Positions 37,484 to 46,882 of a DNA stretch of 64,000 nt are shown piece after piece. The translations under genes were made by a program, and so were the position numbers. The DNA comes from Lysobacter sp. 5GHs7-4 (lineage in GTDB: Bacteria > Pseudomonadota > Gammaproteobacteria > Xanthomonadales > Xanthomonadaceae): positions 186,001-250,000 of the forward strand of contig NZ_CP089924.1 in the NCBI RefSeq assembly GCF_021284765.1, written 5' to 3'. The notes below the pieces were generated by a model. That model did no database searches. It worked only from the letters and a program-made list of their open reading frames with translations, and had not been told where the DNA came from. Position 1 is the first letter of the stretch; every line of letters starts with the position of its first letter.

Positions 37484-39007
37484 ATGCTCCGACTTGCCCG
37501 CACGCCCGCCTTCTGGATCGCCGCGCTGGCGCTGGTCCTGGCGCTGTGCTTCCTCGGCAGTCGCGGTATCTGGGATCCCGACGAGGGCCGCTACACCAAC
37601 GTCGCCCTCAACATGCTCGACACCGGCGATTGGCTCAACCCGCGCCGCAGCCACGAGGTCGGGCACTGGACCAAGCCACCGCTGACCTACTGGGCGATCG
37701 CCTCGTCGGTGGCCGTGTTCGGCCATCACGCCTGGGCCGCGCGCCTTCCGGCGGCGCTGGCCTACCTGCTCAGCGTGTGGCTGGCGTGGCGCATCGCGCG
37801 GCGTCTGGCGCCAGGCGCGCAGGATCAGGCGGCGGCGATCTACGCCACCATGGCCTTCACCGTCGGCGCCTCGCAACTGGTCACCACCGACTACGTTCTC
37901 GCGGCCTGCACCGGTGTGGCGATGTGGGCCTACGTGGAAGCGCGCTTCGGTCCCGCGCAGGCCGCGCCCGCACGCGAACGCCTGCGCGCACGCGCGTGGA
38001 TCGCGGTGATGTGGGCCGGCTTCGCGCTGGGCTTCCTCGCCAAGGGCCCGCCGGCGCTGCTGTTGTTGCTGCCTGTCCTGGCCTTCAATCTGCTCGCGCC
38101 GGGCGGCGGCTATCGCGTGCTGCAGTGGTCTGGGCTGGCGCTGTTCGTGCTGCTGGCGCTGCCCTGGTACGCGGCGGTGATCGCCAACCATCCGGGGCTG
38201 CTGCGTTACTTCATCGGCGACGAGGTGGTGAACCGCGTCACCACCAACGAGTTCGGCCGCCACGGCGAGTGGTACGGCTGGCTGGAGATCTACGTACCGA
38301 CGCTGGTATTGGGCACGCTGCCGTGGACGCCGGCCTTGTGGCGCTGGCTGCGCGCCTTACCGGCGGCGCTGCGCGGTTGGCGCGAGCGCGGGCAGCGTGC
38401 GAACGAAGCGCCGGCCTTGCTGGTGGCGATCTGGCTGCTGCTGCCGCTGCTCGCGTTCTGCCTGGCGCGCTCGCGCATGCCCTTGTACCTGCTGCCGCTG
38501 TTCCTGCCGCTGGCGGTGATCGCGGCGATGCAGCGGCAGCGCGAAGGGCGCGTCCTGCCGCGCTGGCCGGCGCTGGCCGCGATCGCCGCGCTGTTGATGG
38601 CGCTGAAGCTGGCCACGGTGTACTGGCCCACGCACAAGGACGCCGCCGCCTGGGCCGATGCGATCCGTGCCCGCGCGCCCGGGCCGGTGCAGGAGGTGGT
38701 GTTCGTCGAGGACATGGCGCGTTACGGCCTGCATCTGCACCTGGACGCGGAGATCGAAAAGATCTCGCTGGATCCGACGCGCGATCCGCCGCCGTTCAAT
38801 CCCGAGTTCGACGAATCGCTGGCGCAGGAACTGGCCGAACACGAGCCGGACGCGATCTGGATCTGCAAGCAGGCGATGTGGCCGCAGCTGCAGGCGCGCA
38901 TCGCCGCGCTGGGCCACCACGCGATCGCGCTGGGCGCGCCTTACGAACGGCGGGTGATCTTCCGCGTCGAGTTCGCACGGCGGCTGGCGCAGCCGCCGGC
39001 GCGCTGA
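37484..39007 (+). CDS. ArnT-like glycosyltransferase family 39 membrane protein
   Basis: A 507-residue polytopic membrane protein with about 11-12 helices. The first extracytoplasmic loop contains GIWDPDEGRYTNVALNML, the acidic DE motif of GT39/ArnT-type (GT83) polyprenyl-phosphate sugar transferases. KPPLTYWAIASS follows, as in ArnT. Enzymes of this type move a sugar from a lipid carrier to lipid A or another envelope acceptor on the periplasmic side. No arn operon is adjacent, so the sugar and acceptor are unknown. ATG 37484 precedes the first helix directly. TAGCCT at 37448-37453 is a possible -10 element. Confidence 0.87.
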   Translation: MLRLARTPAFWIAALALVLALCFLGSRGIWDPDEGRYTNVALNMLDTGDWLNPRRSHEVGHWTKPPLTYWAIASSVAVFGHHAWAARLPAALAYLLSVWLAWRIARRLAPGAQDQAAAIYATMAFTVGASQLVTTDYVLAACTGVAMWAYVEARFGPAQAAPARERLRARAWIAVMWAGFALGFLAKGPPALLLLLPVLAFNLLAPGGGYRVLQWSGLALFVLLALPWYAAVIANHPGLLRYFIGDEVVNRVTTNEFGRHGEWYGWLEIYVPTLVLGTLPWTPALWRWLRALPAALRGWRERGQRANEAPALLVAIWLLLPLLAFCLARSRMPLYLLPLFLPLAVIAAMQRQREGRVLPRWPALAAIAALLMALKLATVYWPTHKDAAAWADAIRARAPGPVQEVVFVEDMARYGLHLHLDAEIEKISLDPTRDPPPFNPEFDESLAQELAEHEPDAIWICKQAMWPQLQARIAALGHHAIALGAPYERRVIFRVEFARRLAQPPAR

Positions 39008-39008
39008 C

Positions 39009-40001
39009 TCAGCCGCCGCGGTCGCTGCGCAGCTCCTGGGTGCGCCGCTCGTTGCCGGCCGCCGCGCGCGCGGCGACCAGGCTGAAGGCGACGATGCCGA
39101 CCACCACGATCGCCGCACCCAACAGGCTGCGCCCCTGCGGCCAGGCCTCGCCCAGCCACAGCGCGCCGATCAGCGTGGCGAACAGGATTTCCGCGGCCTG
39201 CATCGCTTCGGCCGCAGCCAGCGCGGTGGGATCGTTGCGCACCATGCCGGTGGCCTGGAAGAACAGCACCGTCGCGATCACGCCCGCGCCCAGGGCCACG
39301 CCCGCGGCCAGCCACACCTGCCCGCTGGACGGCACGCCGGCTTCGGCGAAGGCGTATACCGCCACCGCCAGCCACAGCGGCTGGCTGGCCAGGGTCATGC
39401 CGAACACGCGCTGCGTCGCGTTCAATTCGATGCCGCTGCGCTCCAGATGCAGCAGCAGGCCGCGATTGCCCAGCGGATAGGCGAACGCCGACACCGCCAC
39501 GCAGACCAGCGCGATCCAGCCCTCGCGATCCAGACGCCCGCCGCCGTGGCCGAGCTGCAGCAGCAGCACGCCGGCCACCACCACCGCGCCGGCCAGCAGC
39601 GCCGGCAACGGAATGCGCGCGCGCTGATCGCGGTACAGGAACGGCGCGCACAGCATGCCGGCGATCACGGTCAGCTGGAACGTGCCCGCGACCAGCCACG
39701 ACGGTCCGCTCGCGGCCGCCCAGCTCAGGCAGACGTAGAACAGCACGAAGCCGATGCCGCTCCACAGCAGCCAGGGCCAGGGGTGCGCGCGGATCGCGCG
39801 CCACACCGGCCGCGCGCCGCCCTGCACCGGCATCACCAGCAACAGCAGCGGCAAGGTGATCAGATAGCGCAGCGACGCCGTCCACGCCCAATGCCCGCCG
39901 CCGACCGCGGCCGCACGGTTGAGCACGTAGGTGCAGGTGAAAAAGAACGCCGAGGCGAGCGCGATCGCGACCGCGGCCAGGGCGAGACGGCGTGGGGTCA
40001 T
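39009..40001 (-). CDS. DMT-superfamily transporter (multidrug resistance efflux type)
   Basis: A 330-residue, ten-helix membrane protein. It begins ALASAFFFTCTYVLNRAAAVGGGHWAWTASLRYLITLP, the start of the PF13536-type (EmrE-like multidrug efflux) DMT proteins. The second half contains FFQATGMVRNDPTALAAAEAMQAAEILFATLIGALWLGE. The ATG at 40001 overlaps the stop of the upstream HEPN-like gene (ATGA), so the two are coupled. They end a leftward run beginning with bioB. A biotin-pathway metabolite could be its cargo, but that is inference from position only. Confidence 0.83.
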   Translation of the reverse strand: MTPRRLALAAVAIALASAFFFTCTYVLNRAAAVGGGHWAWTASLRYLITLPLLLLVMPVQGGARPVWRAIRAHPWPWLLWSGIGFVLFYVCLSWAAASGPSWLVAGTFQLTVIAGMLCAPFLYRDQRARIPLPALLAGAVVVAGVLLLQLGHGGGRLDREGWIALVCVAVSAFAYPLGNRGLLLHLERSGIELNATQRVFGMTLASQPLWLAVAVYAFAEAGVPSSGQVWLAAGVALGAGVIATVLFFQATGMVRNDPTALAAAEAMQAAEILFATLIGALWLGEAWPQGRSLLGAAIVVVGIVAFSLVAARAAAGNERRTQELRSDRGG

Positions 40002-41263
40002 GGCAGCGCTCCAGGCGCGTGCGCGTCGGGGTAGCGACGCAGGCAGTCGAGGGCGATCGCTTCGATGTCGCGCTCGGGTTCGGAATCGAAATGACGCAGA
40101 TAGTCGGGATAGCGCGGCCATTCGTGCACGTTGCGCGAACCGCCGTGCACGAGCTCGTTGCGCAGCTCGAACAGCCAGGCCGCCTTGTCGGCCGCCTTGG
40201 CTAGCGCGGACACCCGGCGCACGCCGTCGACGATGCTCTCCTCGACCTTGCCGCGCACGCCGAACAGCGCGTCCAGGGCGATGAAGTAATGCAGGTAATA
40301 GGCGATGTCGTCCGAGCCCATGGCCAGATTGACGAAGCACAGCGCATTGCCCAGCCGTTGCGCGGCGTCCGCCGGCAAGGACGCGCGCGCGAGGTTCCAG
40401 GCGCGCAGGCGCGGCGCCAACAACGCGACCTCGTTCTCGTCGCCGTAGCAGGGATAGATCAGGCCCAGTCCGGACAGCTCGTAGCCGCTGCGCAGCGGAC
40501 CGTGTTGCAGCAGCAGGCAGTGCTCTTGCGCCTCCTGGGCGACGCGATGGCGGCGACGATCCTCGCTCCAGAACGCGTACACCGCAGCCATGGCCTGCTG
40601 CGCATCGCGTTTGTAGCGCTGACGCACGCCTTCCTTGCTGCCCTGGTAGTCGCCGACCAGCCAGGCATGGAACCGTCCGCTACGAAAGCCGATCGTGCTG
40701 CCGGTGAGGTGGCCGCTCAGGGGATTCCATTCCGCAAGCAGGCGGCCGCCGTCCAGGGCGCGCCAATACGCCTCGTCGTCGGGCCGAACGATACGCAGGT
40801 TGGGAAAGCCGAGGTCGACGCTCGCGCCGACGATGCGGTACAGCGGATGGATGGCGATCCAGCGGCCGCTGTCGCGCAGCAGCTGCGCTTCCATCGCCGC
40901 ATGCAGCCGGTCGACGGCGTCGGTCTCGGCGACGGCCAGGCGATCGAACAGGGAGCCCTCGCGCGCGGCGGGCACGCCGTCGAACACGTTCGGATCCAGG
41001 CAACGCTCCTGCAGGGTGCGGTGGATCAGCTCTACGACATGCGTCAGTTCGTGATGGCCGCGTTCGGCGCGTTCCAGATAGTGGGTCGCCAGCAGCTTGG
41101 CGTTGCGTTCGCCGCGCGGCGTGCGCCACCAGGTAACGGTCAGGTTGGGGGCGAACGGGTGCAGATCGACCGCGATGAAACCGGTCTTGCGCCCGCCTTC
41201 GGGCTTGTCGCCCAAACGAATCTCCTTGAGCAGGGACAGCCAACCGGCGCGCAGCGTACGCAT
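39998..41263 (-). CDS. Large protein with C-terminal ApeA-like HEPN domain, in the biotin gene run
   Basis: A 421-residue soluble protein. No known domain is evident in the first 300 residues, which are rich in Arg/His/Trp (FIAVDLHPFAPNLTVTWWRT, HHELTHVVELIHRTLQERC). The C-terminal 110 residues fit the ApeA-like HEPN pattern: LHYFIALDALFG, a charged helix, then LFELRNELVHGGS. RNELVH supplies the R-x4-H motif of HEPN ribonucleases. It begins two bases after the bioC stop and overlaps the downstream transporter gene by four bases. HEPN proteins often cut RNA in defence or toxin systems. Such a role here is inference. Confidence 0.65.
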   Translation of the reverse strand: MRTLRAGWLSLLKEIRLGDKPEGGRKTGFIAVDLHPFAPNLTVTWWRTPRGERNAKLLATHYLERAERGHHELTHVVELIHRTLQERCLDPNVFDGVPAAREGSLFDRLAVAETDAVDRLHAAMEAQLLRDSGRWIAIHPLYRIVGASVDLGFPNLRIVRPDDEAYWRALDGGRLLAEWNPLSGHLTGSTIGFRSGRFHAWLVGDYQGSKEGVRQRYKRDAQQAMAAVYAFWSEDRRRHRVAQEAQEHCLLLQHGPLRSGYELSGLGLIYPCYGDENEVALLAPRLRAWNLARASLPADAAQRLGNALCFVNLAMGSDDIAYYLHYFIALDALFGVRGKVEESIVDGVRRVSALAKAADKAAWLFELRNELVHGGSRNVHEWPRYPDYLRHFDSEPERDIEAIALDCLRRYPDAHAPGALP

Positions 41264-41265
41264 GC

Positions 41266-42171
41266 TCAGTCGCGTCTCCGGATCGGAATTCCGGACACGG
41301 GTACCTGCACCTCGTCGACGCCGCCGACGCGGATCGGCGTGCCGGGCTGCGGGCCCCAGGCGTGCGCATACACCACTTCCCAGGTCGCGGGCAGGCGGCC
41401 GTCGGCATGGCGCAGGGCCTCGTACGCCTGCGCCGCGCGCGCGAAGCGGGCGCGGCCGGTGAGGCTGCGGCGGCGCTCGTTCATCGCATTGGTCGCGCCC
41501 AGCGTGCGCAGCTCGCGCATCAGGCTGCCCAGGTCCTCGTGCATCAGCGTGAATTCGTCGCGGTCCAGCACCGGATCCTTGAAGCCGGCCGCGATCAGCG
41601 CATCGCCGAATTGCGCGATCGAGGGAAACAGGCTGACGTGCGGCGTATTGTCGGCTTCGGCGAAGGCGCCGCGCAGTTCGAACAAGGTATCGGGGCCGAA
41701 GGTCGACACCAGCAGCAGGCCGCCGGGTTTCAGCACGCGGCGGAAACCGGCGAACACCGCCGGCAAATCCTCGACCCATTGCAGGCACAGGTTGGAATAC
41801 AGCACATCGACGCTGGCATCGCGCAGCGGCAGCGCGCGCGCATCGGCGCAGACCGCGTCGGGCCGGCGCGCGCCGCCGAGGAAGCGCGGCAAACCGCCGC
41901 CGGCGTTGTGGCGGGTCTCGTGCAGCATCGGCAGGGCCAGGTCCAGCGCCAGCACCTGCGCACGCGGCCAGCGCTTCTGCATCGCGATCGCGGCGTGGCC
42001 GGGGCCGCAGCCCAGGTCGAGCACGACCTCGGGCGCGCGGTCGTCGAGGTACTCCAGGGTTTCGGACAAACGTGCGCCGACTTCGCGCTGCAGCGCGGCG
42101 GCGCCGTCGTAGCCATGCGCGGCGCGCGAAAAAGCGCGGCGTACCTGGCGGTGGTCGAACAAATCGGTCAT
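41266..42171 (-). CDS. bioC: Malonyl-[acyl-carrier protein] O-methyltransferase BioC
   Basis: A 301-residue SAM-dependent methyltransferase that caps malonyl-ACP as its methyl ester so it can enter fatty-acid elongation towards pimelate. The N-terminus FDHRQVRRAFSRAAHGYDGAAALQREVG is the classic BioC opening. VLDLGCGPGHAAIAM binds SAM, and LYSNLCLQWVEDLPAVFAG and VLKPGGLLLVSTFGPDTL are family blocks. ATG 42171 fits; upstream codons are non-conserved. It lies 59 bases after bioH and two bases before the HEPN-like gene. Confidence 0.94.
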   Translation of the reverse strand: MTDLFDHRQVRRAFSRAAHGYDGAAALQREVGARLSETLEYLDDRAPEVVLDLGCGPGHAAIAMQKRWPRAQVLALDLALPMLHETRHNAGGGLPRFLGGARRPDAVCADARALPLRDASVDVLYSNLCLQWVEDLPAVFAGFRRVLKPGGLLLVSTFGPDTLFELRGAFAEADNTPHVSLFPSIAQFGDALIAAGFKDPVLDRDEFTLMHEDLGSLMRELRTLGATNAMNERRRSLTGRARFARAAQAYEALRHADGRLPATWEVVYAHAWGPQPGTPIRVGGVDEVQVPVSGIPIRRRD

Positions 42172-42230
42172 CGGTAAGGCTTTCGATTGCACGCGGCGGT
42201 CATGGGCACGACCGCCGCGCTGTGGGGGAA

Positions 42231-43022
42231 TCAGGTAGTGGAACTCGACGGACCTGCCGGCGGCAGAGCAGAGGCGAATGCGTCGACCAGCTGCGCGACC
42301 TGTTCGGCTGCGCTCAAGAACGGCGCATGCCCGGCGCGGTCCAGCACCACGCTGCGCCCACCGGGCGCCAGCGCGGCCGCGGCCGGCATCGCGCCCGCGG
42401 GCACCAGCCGGTCGCGCCTGCCGGAGATCCACAGACTGGGCACGGCCAGACGCGGCAACTCGGCGCGCGCGTCGATCGTGTCCAACAGGCGCAGGCCTTC
42501 CTGCAGTGCGTGTTCGGCCGGCTCGCCGCGTTCGAAGGCCTGGCTGCGCAGCTTGCGCAGCTCGTCCTGCGCACTGGGCGATCCCAGTGCCTCCAGGGCC
42601 AGGAAGCCTTCCAGCGTGCCGCGGAAATCGCGCTGCAAGGCCTCGCCGAAATCACGGAACAGACTCGGCGATACGCCGTGCGGCCAGTCCTCGCCGGTCA
42701 CGAAGCGCGGCGAGGACGCGATCATCACCAGCCCGCGCACCCGCCGCGGATGATCGAGCGCGGCACGCAGCGCGAACTGCCCGCCCAGCGACCAACCCAG
42801 CCACACCGCATCGGGCACGCGCGCGACCAGTTCGTTGGCCAGCGGCGCGGGATCCAGCGGCGTGTCGTCGTCGCGCGCGTAACCGTGACCGGGCAGATCG
42901 ATCAGGTGCAGCGTGTAGTCGTCGGCCAGGCGCTCGACCAGCGGCGCGAACAAGCCGCCGTGCATGGCCCAGCCGTGGATCAGCGCCAGCGCCGGGCCGC
43001 TGCCTAGGGTTTGCACGTGCAT
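42231..43022 (-). CDS. bioH: Pimeloyl-[acyl-carrier protein] methyl ester esterase BioH
   Basis: A 263-residue alpha/beta hydrolase that removes the methyl group from pimeloyl-ACP methyl ester, releasing pimeloyl-ACP for BioF. It shows ALIHGWAMHGGLF, DLPGHG, the nucleophile Ser78 in GWSLGG, the acid in SGRRDRLVP and the histidine in DRAGHAPFLS. It sits ten bases after the ACT-domain gene and just before bioC, consistent with the BioC-BioH pimelate route. The Ser/Thr/Pro tail is dispensable-looking. Confidence 0.93.
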   Translation of the reverse strand: MHVQTLGSGPALALIHGWAMHGGLFAPLVERLADDYTLHLIDLPGHGYARDDDTPLDPAPLANELVARVPDAVWLGWSLGGQFALRAALDHPRRVRGLVMIASSPRFVTGEDWPHGVSPSLFRDFGEALQRDFRGTLEGFLALEALGSPSAQDELRKLRSQAFERGEPAEHALQEGLRLLDTIDARAELPRLAVPSLWISGRRDRLVPAGAMPAAAALAPGGRSVVLDRAGHAPFLSAAEQVAQLVDAFASALPPAGPSSSTT

Positions 43023-43032
43023 CCCGCCGTCC

Positions 43033-43464
43033 TCAGCGCGCGTCGGCCGGGCGCCGCAGCGCGGCCAGCGCCGCGACCGCGTCGGCGGCGCGGTCGGCCG
43101 GCACCAGCAGATGATCGTGATGGAAGCCCGCCAGCACGTTGCAGGCGATGCCGTCTTCGGCCAGCGCGGCCGATACTGCCGCGGTCAAGCCGACCGCGTC
43201 CAAGGCCGAATGCACGCACAGACTCAGCCAGGCGGCGACGAAGCCATAGGTCAGGCCGCGCGCATCGGCGTCGGCGCGCGCGAGCACGTAGCTGATGCCC
43301 TCGTCCTCGCGCACGCTGGCGTGGGCCAGCGCGGCCAGTTCGGCATCGGCCTGCGCGCAGGCGACGAACACGTAGTCGCCCACGCGCCGTTGCACGTCCA
43401 GGCTGGCCAGCATCAGCGCCAGATCGCGCTCGGCGACCGGCGGCGCGGCGGACGCCGCGGTCAT
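43033..43464 (-). CDS. ACT-domain protein within the biotin operon
   Basis: A 143-residue protein with two ACT-like halves. It resembles the short ACT-domain proteins (DUF2241/ACT_7 type) containing [53 protein letters not shown] domains bind amino acids or other small ligands. The ATG at 43464 overlaps the bioF stop (ATGA), and bioH follows ten bases later, so it is co-translated with biotin enzymes. No role for it in biotin synthesis is known to me. It may simply be a passenger or sense alanine, a BioF substrate (speculative). Confidence 0.82.
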   Translation of the reverse strand: MTAASAAPPVAERDLALMLASLDVQRRVGDYVFVACAQADAELAALAHASVREDEGISYVLARADADARGLTYGFVAAWLSLCVHSALDAVGLTAAVSAALAEDGIACNVLAGFHHDHLLVPADRAADAVAALAALRRPADAR

Positions 43465-44693
43465 GGTGTGGGCGTGGCGCGCAGCTCGGCGGCGGCGGGC
43501 GCGGGCGCGCGGCCCAGGCCGACGCGCTCGGCGGCGCGCGCGAAAGCTTCGATCAGGCCGTCGACGTCGTTCGGCGTGTGCAGGGCCGACAGCGTCACGC
43601 GCAGGCGCGCGCGGCCCTCGGGCACGGTCGGCGGACGGATCGCCGCGACCCAGTAGCCGCTTTCCTCCAGCGAACGCGCCATCGCGATCGCGCGCGCGTC
43701 GTCGCCGCAGATCACCGGCTGGATCGGCGTGCTCGAAGGCGGCAGTTCCAAGCCCAGCTTGCGCGCGCCCTCGCGGAAGCGCTGGGTCAGCTCGACCAGC
43801 TTCTCGCGCCGCCAATGTTCGTGGCGCGCCAGCTTGACCGCGGCCAGCGTCGCCGCGGCCTGGGCCGGCGGCAAGGCGGTGGTGTAGATGTGGCTGCGCG
43901 CGGTTTCGGCCAGATGGCCGATCAGGTCGGCGTCGCCGTGCAAGGCGGCGCCGTAGCTGCCTAGCGCCTTGCCGAAGGTCGCCAGCTGCAGCGGGACTTC
44001 GCGTACCGACAGTTTCACCGAGGCCACCGAACCGCGGCCCTCGGGGCCGATGACGCCCACGCCGTGCGCGTCGTCGATGTACAGCAGCGCTTTTTGCGCG
44101 CGCGAGATCAGCGCCAGGTCGCGCAGCGGCGCGAGGTCGCCGTCCATGCTGAAGACGCCGTCGCTGATCAGCATGGCCATGCCTTCGGGCACGCTGCGCA
44201 GCTGGCGGATCGCGCCCTCGGCGTCGGCGTGCGGATAGCGACGCAGGCGGCAGCCGGCCAGGCGCGCGGCGTCGATCAGACTGGCGTGGTTGAGCCGGTC
44301 CTGGACGCAGACGTCGTCCTCGCCCAGCAGGCCCTGCACCGCGGCCAGATTGGCCATGAAACCGCTGCCGAACAGCAGCGCGCGCGGCGAGCCCAGCCAG
44401 TCGGCGATCTCGCGCTCCAACGCTTCGTGGATCGCGTGGTGGCCGCAGACCAAATGCGAGGCGACGCCGCCGGCGCCCTCGCGCGAGGCCGCGTCCTGCA
44501 GCGCGCCGACCACGGCGAAGTGCTGCGACAGGCCCAGGTAATCGTTACCGCAGAAGTTGAGCAGCTTGCGGCCGTCGACTTCGCAGCGCGCACCGTCGCG
44601 ATGGGTGACCTTGCGCATGACGCGGGTGCGCGAGGTCGCCTCGCGCTGTTCGCGCGCGGCGGCGATGCGTTCGGGCCATTGCGCTCGGTGCAT
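43461..44693 (-). CDS. bioF: 8-amino-7-oxononanoate synthase BioF
   Basis: A 410-residue PLP enzyme condensing pimeloyl-ACP with L-alanine. Conserved features: [49 protein letters not shown], the [10 protein letters not shown] aspartate motif near 207-216, and the PLP-lysine Lys242 in [15 protein letters not shown]-terminal Ala/Pro extension of about 20 residues is present. The gene starts five bases after the bioB stop, so the two are coupled. Confidence 0.95.
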   Translation of the reverse strand: MHRAQWPERIAAAREQREATSRTRVMRKVTHRDGARCEVDGRKLLNFCGNDYLGLSQHFAVVGALQDAASREGAGGVASHLVCGHHAIHEALEREIADWLGSPRALLFGSGFMANLAAVQGLLGEDDVCVQDRLNHASLIDAARLAGCRLRRYPHADAEGAIRQLRSVPEGMAMLISDGVFSMDGDLAPLRDLALISRAQKALLYIDDAHGVGVIGPEGRGSVASVKLSVREVPLQLATFGKALGSYGAALHGDADLIGHLAETARSHIYTTALPPAQAAATLAAVKLARHEHWRREKLVELTQRFREGARKLGLELPPSSTPIQPVICGDDARAIAMARSLEESGYWVAAIRPPTVPEGRARLRVTLSALHTPNDVDGLIEAFARAAERVGLGRAPAPAAAELRATPTP

Positions 44694-44698
44694 GATGG

Positions 44699-45769
44699 TC
44701 AGGCCGCGCAGGAGTGGGAGGGCACCGCATCGGTTTCGACGATGTCGGCGTGTACGGTGGCCGATTCTTCCACGATTTGCATCGGCCGCAGACCCAGGCG
44801 CTCGAACAGCGCCAGATCGCGCTCGGTGTCCGGGTTGCCCGTGGTGAGCAGCTTCTCACCATAGAAGATCGAATTGGCGCCGGCCAGGAAGCACAGGGCC
44901 TGCAGCTCGTCGGACATGCTCTCGCGGCCGGCCGACAGGCGCACCATCGAGCGCGGCATCAGCAGGCGGGCGACGGCGATGGTGCGCACGAACTCGAACG
45001 GGTCCAGCTCGGCGGTGCCGGCCAGGGGGGTGCCCTCGACCTGGACCAGGCGGTTGATCGGCACCGAATCCGGGTGCGCGGGCAGGTTGGCCAGGGTCTG
45101 CAGCAGGCCGGCGCGCTGGCTGCGCGACTCGCCCATGCCGACGATGCCGCCGCAGCAGGTCTTCATGCCCACGTCGCGCACGTGCGCCAGCGTGTCCAGG
45201 CGGTCCTGGAACTCGCGGGTGTGGACGATCTCGTTGTAGAACTCCGGCGCGGTGTCCAGGTTGTGGTTGTAGTAGTCCAGGCCGGCCGCCTTCAGCGACT
45301 TGGCCTGATCGCCCGACAACATGCCCAGGGTGGCGCAGGTCTCCAGGCCCAGCGCCTTCACCTCGCGGATCATCGCCGCGACCTTCGGGATGTCGCGGTC
45401 CTTGGGCGAACGCCAGGCCGCGCCCATGCAGAAGCGCGAGGCGCCGGCGGCCTTGGCCTGCTTGGCCTTTTCCAGCACCGCCTCGGTGCTCATCAGCTTG
45501 GTCGCGTCGACGCCGGTGTGGTAACGCGCGGCCTGCGGGCAGTAGCTGCAGTCCTCGGGGCAGCCGCCGGTCTTGACCGACAACAGGGTGCTGACCTGGA
45601 CCTCGGTGGCGTCGAAGTGCTCGCGGTGGGCGCTGGCGGCGCGGTGCAGCAGTTCCGGGAACGGCAGATCGAACAGCGCGCGCACCTCGGTGCGCGACCA
45701 GTCGTGGCGCAGCGCCCGGGGGGGCGAAACGGCCGACTCGGCGACGGGGACTTTACTGACGACGGACAT
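44699..45769 (-). CDS. bioB: Biotin synthase BioB
   Basis: A 356-residue radical SAM enzyme inserting sulfur into dethiobiotin. The CxxxCxxC motif (Cys70, Cys74, Cys77, in [12 protein letters not shown]) binds the [4Fe-4S] cluster. Residues for the second cluster are in [15 protein letters not shown] and [11 protein letters not shown], with the Arg in [13 protein letters not shown] 45769 ([10 protein letters not shown]) is preferred to the Met 22 codons upstream, which would run into comF regulatory sequence. It is the first gene of a leftward run of seven genes. A BirA-like palindrome lies 62-91 bases upstream. Confidence 0.96.
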   Translation of the reverse strand: MSVVSKVPVAESAVSPPRALRHDWSRTEVRALFDLPFPELLHRAASAHREHFDATEVQVSTLLSVKTGGCPEDCSYCPQAARYHTGVDATKLMSTEAVLEKAKQAKAAGASRFCMGAAWRSPKDRDIPKVAAMIREVKALGLETCATLGMLSGDQAKSLKAAGLDYYNHNLDTAPEFYNEIVHTREFQDRLDTLAHVRDVGMKTCCGGIVGMGESRSQRAGLLQTLANLPAHPDSVPINRLVQVEGTPLAGTAELDPFEFVRTIAVARLLMPRSMVRLSAGRESMSDELQALCFLAGANSIFYGEKLLTTGNPDTERDLALFERLGLRPMQIVEESATVHADIVETDAVPSHSCAA

Positions 45770-45818
45770 GGCGGTTTTCCGACAGACGAGGCGGGGCAGG
45801 AGCGGCAGTCTGGAAAGC

Positions 45819-46679
45819 ATGGACGGCGCTGTCAACCAAACCCCCTTCCCCGCGGTTGACGGCCGCCTGGCCCGGCTCGCTCATGGACTGTGGCCGCCGC
45901 GCTGCCTGGTCTGCGGCGAACGCGGCGCCGGCGGCCGCGACCTGTGCCGGCACTGCCAGCGCGCCCTGCCCTGGAACCATTGCGCCTGCCCGCGCTGCGC
46001 ACTGCCCCTGGCCGTGCCGGCCGCCGCCTGCGGGCGCTGCCTCAAGCGGCCGCCGCCGCTGGACGCAGTCCGTGCCGCCTTCGTCTACGGCACGCCGCTG
46101 GACCGCCTGCTGCCGCGGCTGAAGTTCCACGACGACCTCGCCGCCGGCCGTCTGCTCGCGGCGCTGATGCTGGACGACCCGGGGCGCCCGCTGACGGCTC
46201 CGGCGTCGGACGACCCGCAGCGCGCGCCGATGGCTTCGCCGCCGGAACAACCACCGCATCCGCGCGCGTGGCCACTCTCCGCCGATCCGCCACGCATCGC
46301 CGCGCCGCCCGGCGACGCGTGCCCCAGCTCGACCGTACTGATCGCGGTGCCCCTGTCTCGCGCGCGGCTGCGTCAGCGCGGCTACGACCAGGCGCGCGAA
46401 CTGGCCCGTCCGCTGGCGCGGGCCCTGAGCCTGCCGCTGTTGGACGATGCGCTGCGACGGCTGCGCGACACCGCGCCGCAATCCAGCCTCGACGGGCTGG
46501 CGCGCCGGCGCAACCTGCGCGGCGCCTTCGCTGCCGCCTTCCCCACCGCGCCGCCCGCGCGCGTGCTGCTGATCGACGATGTGATGACCACCGGCGCGAC
46601 CCTGCACGCGGCCGCCACCGCCCTGCGCCGCGCCGGCGTGCATCGAGTGGAGGCCTGGGTATGCGCGCGCGTGCCGTGA
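45819..46679 (+). CDS. ComF family protein (phosphoribosyltransferase-like)
   Basis: A 286-residue protein of the ComF/GntX family, needed for DNA uptake or use in several bacteria. An N-terminal zinc-ribbon region has CLVC (29-32), CRHC (43-46), CACPRC (55-60) and CGRC (71-74). The C-terminal phosphoribosyltransferase domain has the PRPP loop [13 protein letters not shown] and [12 protein letters not shown]. Between them is a Pro/Ala-rich insertion of about 45 residues not usual in the family. ATG 45819 is the only plausible start. The first 14 codons overlap a BirA-like palindrome, so comF transcription may be affected by biotin status. Confidence 0.88.
   Translation: MDGAVNQTPFPAVDGRLARLAHGLWPPRCLVCGERGAGGRDLCRHCQRALPWNHCACPRCALPLAVPAAACGRCLKRPPPLDAVRAAFVYGTPLDRLLPRLKFHDDLAAGRLLAALMLDDPGRPLTAPASDDPQRAPMASPPEQPPHPRAWPLSADPPRIAAPPGDACPSSTVLIAVPLSRARLRQRGYDQARELARPLARALSLPLLDDALRRLRDTAPQSSLDGLARRRNLRGAFAAAFPTAPPARVLLIDDVMTTGATLHAAATALRRAGVHRVEAWVCARVP
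45831..45860. promoter_or_regulatory. BirA-like biotin operator within the 5' end of comF
   Basis: GTCAACC (45831-45837) and GGTTGAC (45854-45860) are perfect inverted copies separated by 16 bases. This matches the layout of the proteobacterial BirA operator (TTGTAAACC, spacer, GGTTTACAA). It lies 62-91 bases upstream of bioB and inside codons 5-14 of comF. Confidence 0.6.
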
Positions 46680-46742
46680 GCGAGCGCAAATGCAATGCAG
46701 GGCGGGCCTTACGACACGGCGCCGCTCTCTTCGCCCATGACC

Positions 46743-46778
46743 TCCCCCTATGGAAAAGGGGGATTGAGGGAGATTTGC
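46743..46778. repeat. Dispersed palindromic repeat (family A), single arm
   Basis: TCCCCCTATGGAAAAGGGGG followed by ATTGAGGGAGATTTGC. Only one arm is present, between convergent comF and the AtoE-like gene. The rest of this 203-base gap holds nothing I recognise. Confidence 0.8.
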
Positions 46779-46882
46779 GCCTGCTCCTCGCCTTTGCAGG
46801 AAAAGCCCTGGTTCGACTGCTCAACGCGCTAACGAACTCGACGCTCCATGCGCCGCCCGCACTCCGCCCTTCACCGCCGCTG

